64,000 bases of DNA from Acidovorax sp. (GTDB lineage Bacteria; Pseudomonadota; Gammaproteobacteria; Burkholderiales; Burkholderiaceae_C). The stretch is from NCBI RefSeq assembly GCF_021287135.1, contig NZ_JAJTBB010000022.1:1-64000 (forward strand), in the 5' to 3' direction. Below are positions 24,279-33,642 of this stretch, one piece after another. The notes beneath the pieces were generated by a model that was given only the letters and a program-made list of their open reading frames with translations, was not told where the DNA came from and made no database searches. The position numbers were made by a program, and so were the translations under genes. Every line of letters starts with the position of its first letter. Positions within the stretch are counted from its first letter, which is position 1.

Positions 24279-25838
24279 TCAGAGGGAGGCTGCGGTGCTG
24301 CCCAGGTGCTCCGCCGGCCCCGCGTGCCGCGCCAGTTCGCTGGCCGTGAGTGCGCGCCCCGCAGGCCAGTGGTCGGCGATCTGTCCGTGCCGGTACACCG
24401 CTTCGCTGGCCGCGCGGAAGCTGCTGGCGCCTGCCGCCAAGCCAGCGCCCACCATGCCTGCCAGCACATCGCCCGTGCCCGCTGTGGCCAGCCGCGCATT
24501 GCCGGTGGGGTTGATGGCAGGGATGCGGTCGGGTGCGGCGATCACGGTGCCGGAGCCCTTGAGGACTGCCACGCAGTTGAACTGCGCCGCCAGTTGCCGG
24601 GCGGCGCCCAGCCGGTCGGCCTGCACCTCGGCTGCGGTCAGGCCCAGCAGGCGCGCGGCCTCCAGCGGGTGGGGGGTGAGCACGGTGCTCTGCCCGTGCT
24701 GGCCGCGTGCCACCACCAGCGCGTGCAGCGCGGCCTGGTTGGCGATGGTGTTGAGCGCGTCGGCGTCCAGCACCAGCCGGGCTGATCGGGTCAGAACCTC
24801 TGGCAGCATGGCCGCAACCGCCTGGCCTCCGCCGCAGCCACAGACCACCGTGAGCTGCTCCAGTGCCAGGGCGTCAAAGCGCCGGAACATCAACTCCGGC
24901 TGCAGCGGATCGATCTCCTGGTGGCCCTGGTCGAGCAGCGCCACCAGCACCCGCCCTGCGCCGCCGTGCAGCGCGGCCGATGCCGCCAGCAGACCGGCGC
25001 CCGCCATGCCGAGGCCGCGCGCGGCAAGCCCTTCGCCGCCCACCACGGCCACGTCGCCGTAGGTGCCCTTGTGGCTGGCGTGGGCGCGCGGGGCCGGCGC
25101 TGCGGGGCCGCACAGCCAGGCGCTGGGAGGCTCGTTGCCGGCGGGCACGCCCAGGTCGTCGCACCAGACCTGGCCCGCCGCATCCCGCCCGGCGGCGGTG
25201 AACAACCCGGGCTTCAGGGTGAGCAGGCTCAGCGTGTACCGCGCCGGGCGCACGGACGGCGTGGGGTGGAGCGGGGTCTCGGGGGCCAGGCCGGGGGCGA
25301 ACTGGCCGGTGTCGGCGTCCAGCCCGCTGGGCAGGTCCACGGCCAGGACCGGGGCCGCGGCGTGGTGCAGTGCCCGCAGGCAAGCCTGCAGCCGCACCGG
25401 GGCAGGGCGGGCGGGGGCTGTGGGCGAAGCGCAGACGCCAATGCCCAGCAGGGCATCGATGCACAGGTCGTGGGGGGTGAGGTCGGCCGGCGGCGCATCG
25501 GCCCACTGCACGCCCGCCGCCTGCGCCCGGGACCAGGACGCACGCGCGTCGGCGGGGGCGGTGTCTGGCTGGCCCAGCCATGTCACCACCACCTGCCGGC
25601 CCGCGCGCTGCAGGTGTGCGGCGGCTTCCAGCCCGTCCCCGCCGTTGTTGCCCGGGCCGCAGGCGATCCAGACCGTGCGGGCGTGGGGCGCCAAGGCCAG
25701 CGCCAGCCGCGCAACGGCTTTGCCGGCGCGTTGCATCAAGGTGTGCGGGGGCAGGGTGGCGGCGGCCGCCTGCTCCAGGCGCCGTGTGGCTGCGGTGTCG
25801 TGCAGGGGCTGCGGCTGTTGGGCGGTGATGCGGTACAT
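24279..25838 (-). CDS. nnr: Bifunctional NAD(P)H-hydrate epimerase / ADP-dependent dehydratase
   Basis: A 519-residue fusion that repairs hydrated NAD(P)H. The N-terminal epimerase domain (about 1-215) has GPGNNGGDGLEAA and AVDLPSGLDADTG; the C-terminal dehydratase domain (about 245-515) has KGTYGDVAVVGGE, LTPHPLEAARLLG, KGSGTVIA and NARLATAGTGDVLAGMVGAG. Both active regions look intact. The ATG at 25838 was taken because MYRIT begins the family-like part; an ATG 15 codons upstream is possible. The stop of the next flavoprotein gene upstream lies only 74 bases away, which suggests one transcript. Confidence 0.92.
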   Translation of the reverse strand: MYRITAQQPQPLHDTAATRRLEQAAAATLPPHTLMQRAGKAVARLALALAPHARTVWIACGPGNNGGDGLEAAAHLQRAGRQVVVTWLGQPDTAPADARASWSRAQAAGVQWADAPPADLTPHDLCIDALLGIGVCASPTAPARPAPVRLQACLRALHHAAAPVLAVDLPSGLDADTGQFAPGLAPETPLHPTPSVRPARYTLSLLTLKPGLFTAAGRDAAGQVWCDDLGVPAGNEPPSAWLCGPAAPAPRAHASHKGTYGDVAVVGGEGLAARGLGMAGAGLLAASAALHGGAGRVLVALLDQGHQEIDPLQPELMFRRFDALALEQLTVVCGCGGGQAVAAMLPEVLTRSARLVLDADALNTIANQAALHALVVARGQHGQSTVLTPHPLEAARLLGLTAAEVQADRLGAARQLAAQFNCVAVLKGSGTVIAAPDRIPAINPTGNARLATAGTGDVLAGMVGAGLAAGASSFRAASEAVYRHGQIADHWPAGRALTASELARHAGPAEHLGSTAASL

Positions 25839-25912
25839 GGGACTCAGCGGCGGGACGCCGGCCGGGGCTGTGATGGCCGCCATTGTGCGCCGGCGCACCG
25901 CCGTGCCGTGGG

Positions 25913-27145
25913 TCAGAACGTGCGCAGGCCCAGGCCGTCCAGCGAGACCTCGGGCTCCCGCTGCGCGACCAGGTCCGCCAGCGCGCGCGCGCAGCCGCAG
26001 GCCAGGGCCCAGCCGCCCGCGCCGTGGCCGGTGTTGATCCACACGCCGGGCGCGCTGCCGGGGCCGACCACGGGGGCGCCGTCGGGCAGCAGCGGGCGCG
26101 CGCCGCGCCACACCTGCAGGCCGGAGGACAACTGCGCGCCCCCGGGGAACCAGTCGTTGAGCGTGCGGTACAGGCGTTGCAAGGTGGGCGTGTGGTGCGC
26201 GGCGCCAGCACCCGCCAGCTCGGCGCCGCCGGCAATGCGCACGCGCTGGCCCAGGCGGGTGATGGCGATCTGCTGTGCCACGTCCACGATGCTGCCGCGC
26301 GGCGCGTGGGTGGCCTCGCGCAAGGGTGCGCTCACGGAGTATCCGTACACGGCGGCCATGGGCAGCCGCAAGCCGAGCGCCGGCGCCAGCGCGGCAGACG
26401 CCAGGCCCGCGCACAGCACGACGGCGTCAAAACGGCGAACCTGGGGCTCCCCCTGCAGGGAAAGTGCCAGCGGGGAGGTGCCGATCCGCTCCACGCGGGT
26501 GTTGAAGGCAAATTCCACGGTGGCCCCTTGCAGGCCCTGGCGCAACTGCTGGGCCAACAGGCGGCAGTTTCCCGCAGCGGCGCCGGGCAGGTGGATGGCG
26601 GCGGCCAGCGGCGATTCGGGCGAGAGGCCTGGTTCGGTGCGGCGTGCGGCGTCGGCATCCATCTCCTGCCAGGCCACGCCGGCTTCGCGCAGGATGTCCA
26701 GCGCTGGCTGGAGCTGTGCGCGTTCCTGTTCGGTGCGCAGCAGCAGCAGGCGGCCCTCGCTGCCTTCGATGTCCAGTTCGTGCTGGCTGGCAAGGGCCTG
26801 CAGGCGCGCCAGGCTGTACTGGGCCAGGCGTTCCAGTGCGGCGGCCGGGGCGCTGCGCGTGCGCGCGGCCTGGCGCCAGCGGCGCAGCCAGACCAGGTTG
26901 GCGCGGCTCCAGCCGCCGGCCAGGCGCAGGGTGGCGTGGGCGCCCATGAGCCGCAGCGCAGGGCCGAAGCCCGGCAGGGCCCAGGGGTTGGTCAGGTGCG
27001 GTGCCAGCAGGCCCGCCGTGGCAAAGCTGGCCTCCTCGGCTGCAGCGCTGTGTTGTTCAAAAACGGTGACTTCGTGGCCGTCGCTGGCCAGCTCGTACGC
27101 AGTGGTGACGCCGGTGATGCCGGCGCCCACGATGGCGATCTTCAT
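25913..27145 (-). CDS. FAD-dependent D-amino-acid dehydrogenase/oxidase (DadA-like)
   Basis: A 410-residue DAO-family flavoprotein. The dinucleotide motif GAGITGVTTAYELASDG starts at residue 7, the ExxS/A segment EEASFATAGLLAPHLTNPWA follows, and the C-terminal GVWINTGHGAGGWALACG closes the FAD site. This order is that of DadA-type D-amino-acid dehydrogenases, which deaminate D-amino acids and pass electrons to the respiratory chain. Related oxidases of other amines cannot be excluded. It lies between the amidase and nnr genes on the same strand. Confidence 0.85.
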   Translation of the reverse strand: MKIAIVGAGITGVTTAYELASDGHEVTVFEQHSAAAEEASFATAGLLAPHLTNPWALPGFGPALRLMGAHATLRLAGGWSRANLVWLRRWRQAARTRSAPAAALERLAQYSLARLQALASQHELDIEGSEGRLLLLRTEQERAQLQPALDILREAGVAWQEMDADAARRTEPGLSPESPLAAAIHLPGAAAGNCRLLAQQLRQGLQGATVEFAFNTRVERIGTSPLALSLQGEPQVRRFDAVVLCAGLASAALAPALGLRLPMAAVYGYSVSAPLREATHAPRGSIVDVAQQIAITRLGQRVRIAGGAELAGAGAAHHTPTLQRLYRTLNDWFPGGAQLSSGLQVWRGARPLLPDGAPVVGPGSAPGVWINTGHGAGGWALACGCARALADLVAQREPEVSLDGLGLRTF

Positions 27146-27185
27146 GGATGGGAGTGATTTTGGCGTTCAGCGCAATATTATCGCG

Positions 27186-27211
27186 CGCCAGCAGCTATTG
27201 TTTTTGTAGTG
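27186..27211. repeat. Dispersed GCTAT/ATAGC repeat, copy 5 (partial)
   Basis: GCCAGCAGCTATTGTTTTTG followed by TAGTGC matches the core of the family but lacks the long arm. It supplies the last codons and the stop codon (forward 27195-27197) of the amidase gene on the minus strand. Confidence 0.55.
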
Positions 27212-28553
27212 CTTTTTCGATTTGAAGGCCCACATTCAGCACGGTGTCGTCCCGCAGTGCGCCGTGCCACACCATCAGCCCGACGGGGAGTTCGCCCTGC
27301 TGGTGGCAGGGCAGGGACAGTGCGCAGCCGTCCAGCAGATTGACCACGCTGGTGTTGCGCAGCAGCAGGTTGTTGACCCGGAAGAATTCCGCATCCCGGG
27401 CGGCGTCTTGCGCTGGGTCGGTGCCATGGGCGGGCGCTACGTCGGCCAGCAAGGGGGCAACGATGGGTACCGTGGGGGACAGCAGCGCGTCGTAGGCCGC
27501 CATGCCATCCAGCATGCGCGCGATCCAGTGCTGGCGCGCGTGCAGCAGGTCGATGTACTCCCAGGCCATCAACGAGGCGCCCTTTTCAATGCGGGTCCGC
27601 ACCCGCGGGTCGTACTGCCCGCCCGCCTGCTGCAGCAAGCTGCGGTGCCAGGCATAGCTCTCGGGCGCGGCAAAGCCGTAGGCCGGCGGCTCCTGCACGG
27701 CCGGCAGGTCGATGGTGTCGATCTGCGCACCCGCCTGGCGCAGGACCTGGAGGCTGCGCTCAAACGCCCGCGCCACGGTGGCATCCAGCCCGTCCAGAAA
27801 GAGCGTGGAGGGCACGGCCAGCCGGTATTGCGACAGCGGCGCCAGGCTGCGCGTCACGCGGCGCGCCGCCAGCACCTCGTGGGCCAGCAGGGCGTCGCGC
27901 ACGCTGCGGGTCATGGCGCAGACGGTGTCCAGCGTGGTCGACAGCGGCACCGCGCCGGCGGTGGGCACGCGCTGGGCGGTGCTCTTGAACCCCACGATGC
28001 CGTTGAGCGCGGCCGGGATCCGGATGGACCCGCCCGTATCCGATCCCAGCCCGATGAAAGCCGCCCCGGTGGCCACCGAAACCCCCGCGCCCGAGGACGA
28101 TCCCCCGGGAACCCGCGGCGCCCCCGGGATCGCACCGAAGCGCGCGTCCCAGGCCGCGGGCGTGCCGTAGTGCGGGTTGACGCCGACGCCGGAAAAGGCG
28201 AACTCGACCATGTTGGTGCGCCCGATGAGGGTGGCGCCCGCCGCCCGCAGCCGCGCTACGGCCGGACTGTCCTGCCGCGCTGGCGCGGCGTCCTTGAGCA
28301 CGGTGGAGCCGGCGGGGGTGGGCTGGCCCGCGATGTCGAACAGGTCCTTCACGGACACCGCCAGGCCCGCCAGGGGCAGCTCCGGCAGGCCGGGGCGGGC
28401 CGCGGCGGCACGCGCGCTGTCAAACAGGGTGTGCACGAAGCTGTGGGTGTTGCTGGCGGCCTGCGCTGCGTCGATGCAGCGCTCCAGCTCGGCGGCGGGC
28501 GTGGTGGCGCCGCCCCGCAGTTGCTCACGGGTGGCGATCAGGTCTGGAAGCAT
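27195..28553 (-). CDS. Amidase-signature family hydrolase
   Basis: A 452-residue amidase with the Ser-cisSer-Lys triad: the lysine in AVSVKDLFDIAG, and the two serines in the GGSSSGAG and GSDTGGSIRIPAA segments. It hydrolyses an amide of unknown identity; GatA is unlikely because no gatB or gatC is nearby. The ATG at 28553 gives the usual amidase N-terminus; the open frame upstream is leader of rpsB. The extreme C-terminus (ALQKQ and the stop) is formed by a dispersed repeat. Confidence 0.88.
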   Translation of the reverse strand: MLPDLIATREQLRGGATTPAAELERCIDAAQAASNTHSFVHTLFDSARAAAARPGLPELPLAGLAVSVKDLFDIAGQPTPAGSTVLKDAAPARQDSPAVARLRAAGATLIGRTNMVEFAFSGVGVNPHYGTPAAWDARFGAIPGAPRVPGGSSSGAGVSVATGAAFIGLGSDTGGSIRIPAALNGIVGFKSTAQRVPTAGAVPLSTTLDTVCAMTRSVRDALLAHEVLAARRVTRSLAPLSQYRLAVPSTLFLDGLDATVARAFERSLQVLRQAGAQIDTIDLPAVQEPPAYGFAAPESYAWHRSLLQQAGGQYDPRVRTRIEKGASLMAWEYIDLLHARQHWIARMLDGMAAYDALLSPTVPIVAPLLADVAPAHGTDPAQDAARDAEFFRVNNLLLRNTSVVNLLDGCALSLPCHQQGELPVGLMVWHGALRDDTVLNVGLQIEKALQKQ

Positions 28554-28558
28554 GGGTG

Positions 28559-28567
28559 TGCTAGAAT
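28559..28567 (+). promoter_or_regulatory. Extended -10 promoter of rpsB
   Basis: TGC-TAGAAT at 28559-28567 is a good extended -10 element. Transcription would start near 28574 and leave a leader of about 220 bases before rpsB. The divergent amidase starts at 28553, so the promoter touches its start codon. Confidence 0.55.
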
Positions 28568-28605
28568 CTTTGGGTTTTGCTGGGAGCAGTAGCCGCCGGC
28601 GCAGT

Positions 28606-28656
28606 CTGCAAGGGCATTTTGGGGGATATTGCAATATCGCCAAGTGCCCTTTGCAG
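28606..28656 (+). promoter_or_regulatory. Long stem-loop in the rpsB leader, candidate S2 autoregulatory element
   Basis: CTGCAAGGGCA (28606-28616) pairs with TGCCCTTTGCAG (28645-28656) with one bulged base; inside it TTGG pairs with CCAA and GATATTGCAATATC is a perfect 14-base palindrome. The rpsB mRNA of other bacteria is known to be autoregulated by S2 through its leader. No T-run follows, so it is not a terminator. Confidence 0.45.
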
Positions 28657-28795
28657 GAGTCGCGTCTCCGGTGGTCCTTGCGGCAAATCAATCGCAAAGC
28701 AGCCCCGTCAAGGTGTTGTGGCGCCGTGCAGCATGAAGAAACACGGCATTGCAAATTCAGGGGCTGATTTTAGACCTAACCTTTGGAGTCTCCTT

Positions 28796-29548
28796 ATGTC
28801 CGTCACCATGCGCGAAATGCTGGAAGCCGGTGTCCACTTCGGCCACCAAACCCGCTTCTGGAACCCCAAGATGGCCCCGTACATCTTCGGCCATCGCAAC
28901 AAGATTCACATTGTCAACCTGGAAAAGACGCTGCCGCTGTTCCAGGAAGCACAAAAGTTCGCCAAGCAGCTGACGGCCAACCGCGGCACGATCCTGATGG
29001 TCGGCACCAAGCGCCAAGCCCGTGAAATCCTGGCAACGGAAGCGCAACGCGCTGGCGTGCCTTTTGTGGACCAGCGCTGGCTGGGCGGCATGCTGACGAA
29101 CTTCAAGACCGTGAAGACCTCGATCAAGCGCCTCAAGGACATGAAGGCCCAGCAAGAAGCCGGCCTCGACAACCTGAGCAAGAAAGAGCAGCTGACGTTC
29201 GCTCGCGAAATCGAGAAGCTCGAGAAGGACATCGGCGGCATCCAGGACATGGCTGCGCTGCCGGACGCCATCTTCGTGATCGACGTGGGCTTCCACAAGA
29301 TCGCCGTGGCAGAAGCCAAGAAGCTGGGCATCCCGCTGATCGGCGTGGTGGATACCAACCATTCGCCCGAAGGCATCGACTACGTGATCCCCGGCAACGA
29401 TGACTCGGCCAAGGCCGTGACGCTGTACGCCCGCGGCATCGCCGACGCCATCATCGAAGGCCGCGCCAACGCGGTGAGCGACGTGGCCAAGGCAGCAGCC
29501 TCGGAAACCGCTGACGAATTTGTGGAAGTGCAAGAAGCCGCCGCCTAA
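28796..29548 (+). CDS. rpsB: 30S ribosomal protein S2
   Basis: A 250-residue S2 with the family pattern [20 protein letters not shown] at the start and [26 protein letters not shown] near residue 180-205. S2 joins late to the 30S head with S1. The ATG at 28796 has GGAG 8-11 bases upstream. It opens the large plus-strand gene run; a terminator-like hairpin separates it from tsf. Confidence 0.98.
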   Translation: MSVTMREMLEAGVHFGHQTRFWNPKMAPYIFGHRNKIHIVNLEKTLPLFQEAQKFAKQLTANRGTILMVGTKRQAREILATEAQRAGVPFVDQRWLGGMLTNFKTVKTSIKRLKDMKAQQEAGLDNLSKKEQLTFAREIEKLEKDIGGIQDMAALPDAIFVIDVGFHKIAVAEAKKLGIPLIGVVDTNHSPEGIDYVIPGNDDSAKAVTLYARGIADAIIEGRANAVSDVAKAAASETADEFVEVQEAAA

Positions 29549-29581
29549 GACCCGGCTGCGCGATCCGTCGCGGACAAAAGC

Positions 29582-29609
29582 GGGGCCCCTGGTGAGCCCC
29601 CTTTTTTTT
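29582..29609 (+). terminator. Terminator or attenuator between rpsB and tsf
   Basis: GGGGC (29582-29586) and GCCCC (29596-29600) flank a 9-base loop, followed by C and eight T residues. Read-through to tsf is likely needed, so it may set the ratio of S2 to EF-Ts. Confidence 0.65.
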
Positions 29610-29653
29610 AGCCCGAATCTGTATCGACTGAACTGAACACTGAAGGAACAAAG

Positions 29654-30583
29654 ATGGCTGCAATTACCGCAAGCATGGTGGCAGAACTGCGTGGCAAGAC
29701 CGACGCTCCCATGATGGAATGCAAGAAGGCACTGACCGAAGCCGATGGCGACATGGCCAAGGCGGAAGAACTGCTGCGCGTCAAGCTGGGCACCAAGGCT
29801 GGCAAGGCCGCCTCGCGCGTGACGGCTGAAGGCGTGGTGGCCAGCTTCATCAACGGCAACGTGGGCGCGCTGATCGAAGTCAACAGCGAAACCGACTTCG
29901 TTTCCAAGAACGACAGCTTCATCGCCATGGCCAACGCCGCTGCCAAGCTGGTGGCCGAGCACAACCCTGCCGACATCGAAGCCCTGGGCGCGCTGCCCTA
30001 CGAGCAGGACAGCTTCGGCCCCACGCTGGAAGACGTGCGCAAGGGCCTGATCGGCAAGATCGGCGAGAACATGTCGTTCCGCCGCTTCAAGCGCTTCAGC
30101 GGCTCCAACCTGGCCGCGTACCTGCACGGTTCGCGCATTGGCGTGGTGGTGGAGTTCGACGGTGACGCTACTGCCGCCAAGGACGTCGCCATGCACGTGG
30201 CCGCCATGAAGCCCGTGGCCCTGACCAGCGCCGACGTGCCTGCCGAACTGATCGCCAAGGAGCGCTCGGTGGCCGAAGGCAAGGCTGAAGAAGCCAACAA
30301 GGAACTCGTGGCCGCCGGCAAGCCCGCGCAGAGCGCCGAAATCACGGCCAAGCGCATCGACGGCGCCGTGCAGAAGTACCTCAAGGAAGTCTCGCTGGCC
30401 GACCAGGTCTTCGTGAAGGCCGCCGACGGCAAGCAGACCGTGGCCCAGATGCTCAAGGCAGCCAACACCAACGTGAAGGGCTTCACGCTCTACGTCGTGG
30501 GCGAAGGCATCGAGAAGAAGGCCGACGACTTCGCCGCCGAAGTGGCTGCCCAGGTGGCTGCCGCCAAGGCCGCTGCTGCCTGA
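29654..30583 (+). CDS. tsf: Elongation factor Ts
   Basis: A 309-residue guanine-nucleotide exchange factor for EF-Tu. The N-terminal UBA-like helix module holds [20 protein letters not shown], and the core holds the TDFVSKND segment that contacts EF-Tu. It is longer than the E. coli protein (283) as is common in betaproteobacteria. The ribosome site is GAAGGA. It lies 105 bases after rpsB, as in most bacteria. Confidence 0.98.
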   Translation: MAAITASMVAELRGKTDAPMMECKKALTEADGDMAKAEELLRVKLGTKAGKAASRVTAEGVVASFINGNVGALIEVNSETDFVSKNDSFIAMANAAAKLVAEHNPADIEALGALPYEQDSFGPTLEDVRKGLIGKIGENMSFRRFKRFSGSNLAAYLHGSRIGVVVEFDGDATAAKDVAMHVAAMKPVALTSADVPAELIAKERSVAEGKAEEANKELVAAGKPAQSAEITAKRIDGAVQKYLKEVSLADQVFVKAADGKQTVAQMLKAANTNVKGFTLYVVGEGIEKKADDFAAEVAAQVAAAKAAAA

Positions 30584-30649
30584 CCGGCAGTACCGTCCCG
30601 TTTGTTCCCACCGCCGTTCACTGCCGTATTGCCTTTGGAGAAATCGCCC

Positions 30650-31372
30650 ATGTCCCACGCCGCACCAGCCCACAAGCGCATCCTGCTCAAGCTGTCTGGT
30701 GAGGCGCTGATGGGGGAGGACTCCTTCGGCATCAACCGCGCCACCATTGTCCGGATGGTCGAGGAGATTGCCGAAGTCACCCGCCTGGGCGTCCAGGTGG
30801 CGGTGGTGATCGGTGGGGGCAACATCTTCCGCGGCGTGGCGGGCGGCTCCGTGGGCATGGACCGCGCCACCGCCGACTACATGGGCATGCTGGCCACCGT
30901 CATGAACGCGCTGGCCCTGGCCGATGCCATGGACAAGCAGGGGCTCACCGCCCGCGTGATGTCCGCCATCGCCATCGAGCAGGTGGTGGAGCCCTATGTG
31001 CGCCCCAAGGCGTTGCAGTACCTGGAAGAGGGCAAGGTGGTCGTGTTCGCCGCGGGCACGGGCAACCCCTTTTTCACCACCGACACCGCCGCCGCGCTGC
31101 GCGGGGCCGAGATCGGCGCCGAAGTGGTGCTCAAGGCCACCAAGGTGGACGGCGTTTATACTGCCGACCCCCAGAAAGACCCTGCGGCCACGCGCTACAC
31201 GAAGCTCAGCTTCGACGAAGCCATGTCCCGCAACCTGGGCATCATGGATGCCACCGCGTTCGCACTGTGCCGGGACCAGAAGCTTCCCGTGCGGGTGTTC
31301 TCCATCGTCAAGCATGGCGCCCTCAAGCGCGTGGTGATGGGTGAAGACGAAGGTACGCTGGTTTACGCTTGA
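30650..31372 (+). CDS. pyrH: UMP kinase
   Basis: A 240-residue hexameric UMP kinase making UDP for nucleic acids and envelope sugars. [11 protein letters not shown] near residue 10, [23 protein letters not shown] and [13 protein letters not shown] are all present. The ATG at 30650 follows TTGGAG; upstream sequence in frame is leader. It is 66 bases after tsf. Confidence 0.98.
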   Translation: MSHAAPAHKRILLKLSGEALMGEDSFGINRATIVRMVEEIAEVTRLGVQVAVVIGGGNIFRGVAGGSVGMDRATADYMGMLATVMNALALADAMDKQGLTARVMSAIAIEQVVEPYVRPKALQYLEEGKVVVFAAGTGNPFFTTDTAAALRGAEIGAEVVLKATKVDGVYTADPQKDPAATRYTKLSFDEAMSRNLGIMDATAFALCRDQKLPVRVFSIVKHGALKRVVMGEDEGTLVYA

Positions 31373-31421
31373 CGACGTTGCAGGGCCTGCGCGAAATGCG
31401 GGCCGGCCCCAGGAGAAAAAC

Positions 31422-31982
31422 ATGACGATTGCCGACATCAAGAAAAACGCAGAAACCAAGATGGACCAGTCCATCACCGCGTTCAAGAACAACCTGGCGA
31501 AGATCCGCACCGGGCGCGCGAACCCCGCGCTGCTCGACGCCGTGCAGGTGGAGTACTACGGCTCGATGGTGCCCCTCTCCCAGGTGGCCAATGTGGCGCT
31601 GATCGATGCGCGCACCATCAGCGTCCAGCCCTGGGAAAAGGGCATGGGCGCCAAGATCGAGAAGGCCATCCGCGAAAGCGACCTGGGCCTGAACCCCGCC
31701 TCCATGGGCGACCTGATCCGCGTGCCCATGCCGCCCATGAGCGAAGAGCGCCGCAAGGAAATGACCAAGCTGGCGCGCAACGAGGGCGAGGGCGCCAAGA
31801 TCGCCGTGCGCAACCTGCGCCGCGATGCCAACGAAGCCGTCAAGAAGCTGGTGAAGGACAAGCTCGCCTCGGAAGACGATCAGAAGCGTGCGGAAGCCGA
31901 CGTGCAGAAGTTCACCGACAAGCACATCGCCGAGATCGATGCGCTGGTGTCCGCCAAAGAGCAGGAAATCATGGCCGTTTGA
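31422..31982 (+). CDS. frr: Ribosome recycling factor
   Basis: A 186-residue tRNA-mimic protein that, with EF-G, splits post-termination ribosomes. [13 protein letters not shown] (about 28-40) and the alternating-charge helices of domain I are typical, and the length is standard. The start at 31422 has AGGAGA directly upstream. It follows pyrH by 49 bases. Confidence 0.98.
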   Translation: MTIADIKKNAETKMDQSITAFKNNLAKIRTGRANPALLDAVQVEYYGSMVPLSQVANVALIDARTISVQPWEKGMGAKIEKAIRESDLGLNPASMGDLIRVPMPPMSEERRKEMTKLARNEGEGAKIAVRNLRRDANEAVKKLVKDKLASEDDQKRAEADVQKFTDKHIAEIDALVSAKEQEIMAV

Positions 31983-32005
31983 GCCCCCGGGGCTTGACCG
32001 TTTCC

Positions 32006-32737
32006 ATGTCCAAAAATCCCGGGGTGCCCCACCACATCGCCATCGTCATGGATGGCAACGGCCGCTGGGCGACGCGCCGCTTTCTGCCCCGCCTGGCGGG
32101 TCACAAGCAAGGGGTGGATTCCCTGCGCCGCTGCGCACGCGCCTGCGTGGACCGCGGCGTGGGGGTGTTGACCGTCTTCGCCTTCTCCTCCGAAAACTGG
32201 AACCGGCCCGCCGACGAGGTGTCGGGGTTGATGGAACTGCTGGCCAAGGCGCTGGCGCGCGAAGTGCCGCAGTTGAAGAAAGACGGAGTACGGCTGCACT
32301 TCGTGGGGGAGCGCGCCACGCTTTCGTCCAAGGTGCGTGAGGGCCTGGCCCAGGCGGAGGCCGCCACGGCGGAGAACACCCGCCTCGTGCTCAATGTGTG
32401 TTTCAACTATGGCGGGCGCTGGGACATCGCACAGGCCGCCGCCGTGCTGGCGTCGCGGGGCGAACCGATCACCGAAGCCAGCCTGAATGCTACGATGGGC
32501 CTGGCCCATGTAGCCGACCCCGACCTGGTGATCCGCACCGGCGGAGAAATGCGGATCAGCAATTTCCTGCTGTGGCAGGCGGCATACTCCGAGTTCTACT
32601 TCAGCGACCGGCTGTGGCCGGATTTCGACGAATCGGCGCTGGACGAAGCCATCGCGGCCTTTGCGAGCCGCGAGCGCCGTTTTGGCAAAACCTCCGAACA
32701 GATCCTGGCGGCGCAACCCCAACCGATGCCGGGCTGA
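32006..32737 (+). CDS. uppS: Undecaprenyl diphosphate synthase
   Basis: A 243-residue cis-prenyltransferase that builds the C55 carrier for peptidoglycan and O-antigen. HIAIVMDGNGRWATRR begins near residue 11 with the catalytic Asp, FAFSSENWNRP follows, and DLVIRTGGEMRISNFLLWQ and EFYFSDRLWPDF close the active site. The ATG at 32006 gives a normal length; the ribosome site is poor, so translation may depend on frr read-through 23 bases earlier. Confidence 0.97.
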   Translation: MSKNPGVPHHIAIVMDGNGRWATRRFLPRLAGHKQGVDSLRRCARACVDRGVGVLTVFAFSSENWNRPADEVSGLMELLAKALAREVPQLKKDGVRLHFVGERATLSSKVREGLAQAEAATAENTRLVLNVCFNYGGRWDIAQAAAVLASRGEPITEASLNATMGLAHVADPDLVIRTGGEMRISNFLLWQAAYSEFYFSDRLWPDFDESALDEAIAAFASRERRFGKTSEQILAAQPQPMPG

Positions 32738-32787
32738 GAGCGGGTGGTGCGCCGCCCCAAGACGTTCAACTGGTTCTGAAAGGCCCC

Positions 32788-33642
32788 ATGCTCAAACAGC
32801 GCGTTATCACGGCCCTGGTGTTGCTGGCCATTCTGCTGCCCGCACTTTTCTACACCTCCACGGAGCCCTTCACCCTGGTGGTGCTGGTGCTCATGGCGGC
32901 GGGTGCGTGGGAGTGGGGGCGCCTGAGCGGGTTCGGTTCTGCGGGCTCCCTCGCCGTGGGCGCGGCCTGCGTGGCGCTGTGCGCCCTTTCGTGGGCTGGC
33001 GGGTGGCTGGACCGGCCCTTGCCGGGCCTGTGGGTCGCCGGGGGCGGCCTCTGGGTGCTGGCGGCGGCCTGGCTGCTGCGGGCGGGCGTGCCCGGTTGGC
33101 CGCGGATCCCCTCGGCCGTGCGCCTGGTGGCCGGCGTGCTGGCCTTGTGGCTGGCCTGGCTGGCCGTGGTGCAGGCGCGCAAGGTCGGCATCAACTTTCT
33201 GCTGTCGGTGCTGGTACTGGTGTGGGTGGCTGACATCTTTGCCTACTTCGCCGGGCGCGCCTTCGGCCTGCGTTTCACCAAGGGCAAGCTCGCGCCCTCC
33301 ATCAGCCCCGGCAAGAGCTGGGAAGGGGTGTGGGGCGGGCTGGCGGGCGTCATGGTGCTGGCGTTTGCCTGGGTTGCGGCCGACACCCATTGGCAGGCAG
33401 CGGTGCCCAGCTTCTACACCCGCATGGCGCAGCAAGGGTGGTGGCTGCTGGTGATTGCGGCACTGTTCATGGTGGCCATGAGCGTCTCCGGCGATCTGGT
33501 GGAGTCGCTCATCAAGCGCAGCGCCGGCGTCAAGGACAGCAGCGGCCTGCTGCCCGGGCACGGCGGCGTGCTCGACCGGGTGGATGCCTTGCTGCCCACG
33601 CTGCCCCTGGCCATGATGCTCACCAGCCTGACAACGCAATGA
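32788..33642 (+). CDS. cdsA: Phosphatidate cytidylyltransferase
   Basis: A 284-residue integral membrane enzyme that makes CDP-diacylglycerol, the precursor of all phospholipids. Around eight hydrophobic segments are seen. The family signature S-x-x-K-R-x4-K-D-x-x-G-x-x-P-G-H-G-G-x-x-D-R is complete near residues 236-258. Its stop overlaps the dxr start as ATGA, implying translational coupling. Confidence 0.97.
   Translation: MLKQRVITALVLLAILLPALFYTSTEPFTLVVLVLMAAGAWEWGRLSGFGSAGSLAVGAACVALCALSWAGGWLDRPLPGLWVAGGGLWVLAAAWLLRAGVPGWPRIPSAVRLVAGVLALWLAWLAVVQARKVGINFLLSVLVLVWVADIFAYFAGRAFGLRFTKGKLAPSISPGKSWEGVWGGLAGVMVLAFAWVAADTHWQAAVPSFYTRMAQQGWWLLVIAALFMVAMSVSGDLVESLIKRSAGVKDSSGLLPGHGGVLDRVDALLPTLPLAMMLTSLTTQ

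Noticed and set aside
28757..31510. A 917-codon minus-strand frame across rpsB, tsf and pyrH
   Set aside because: It runs across three essential plus-strand genes and their gaps and has no domain.
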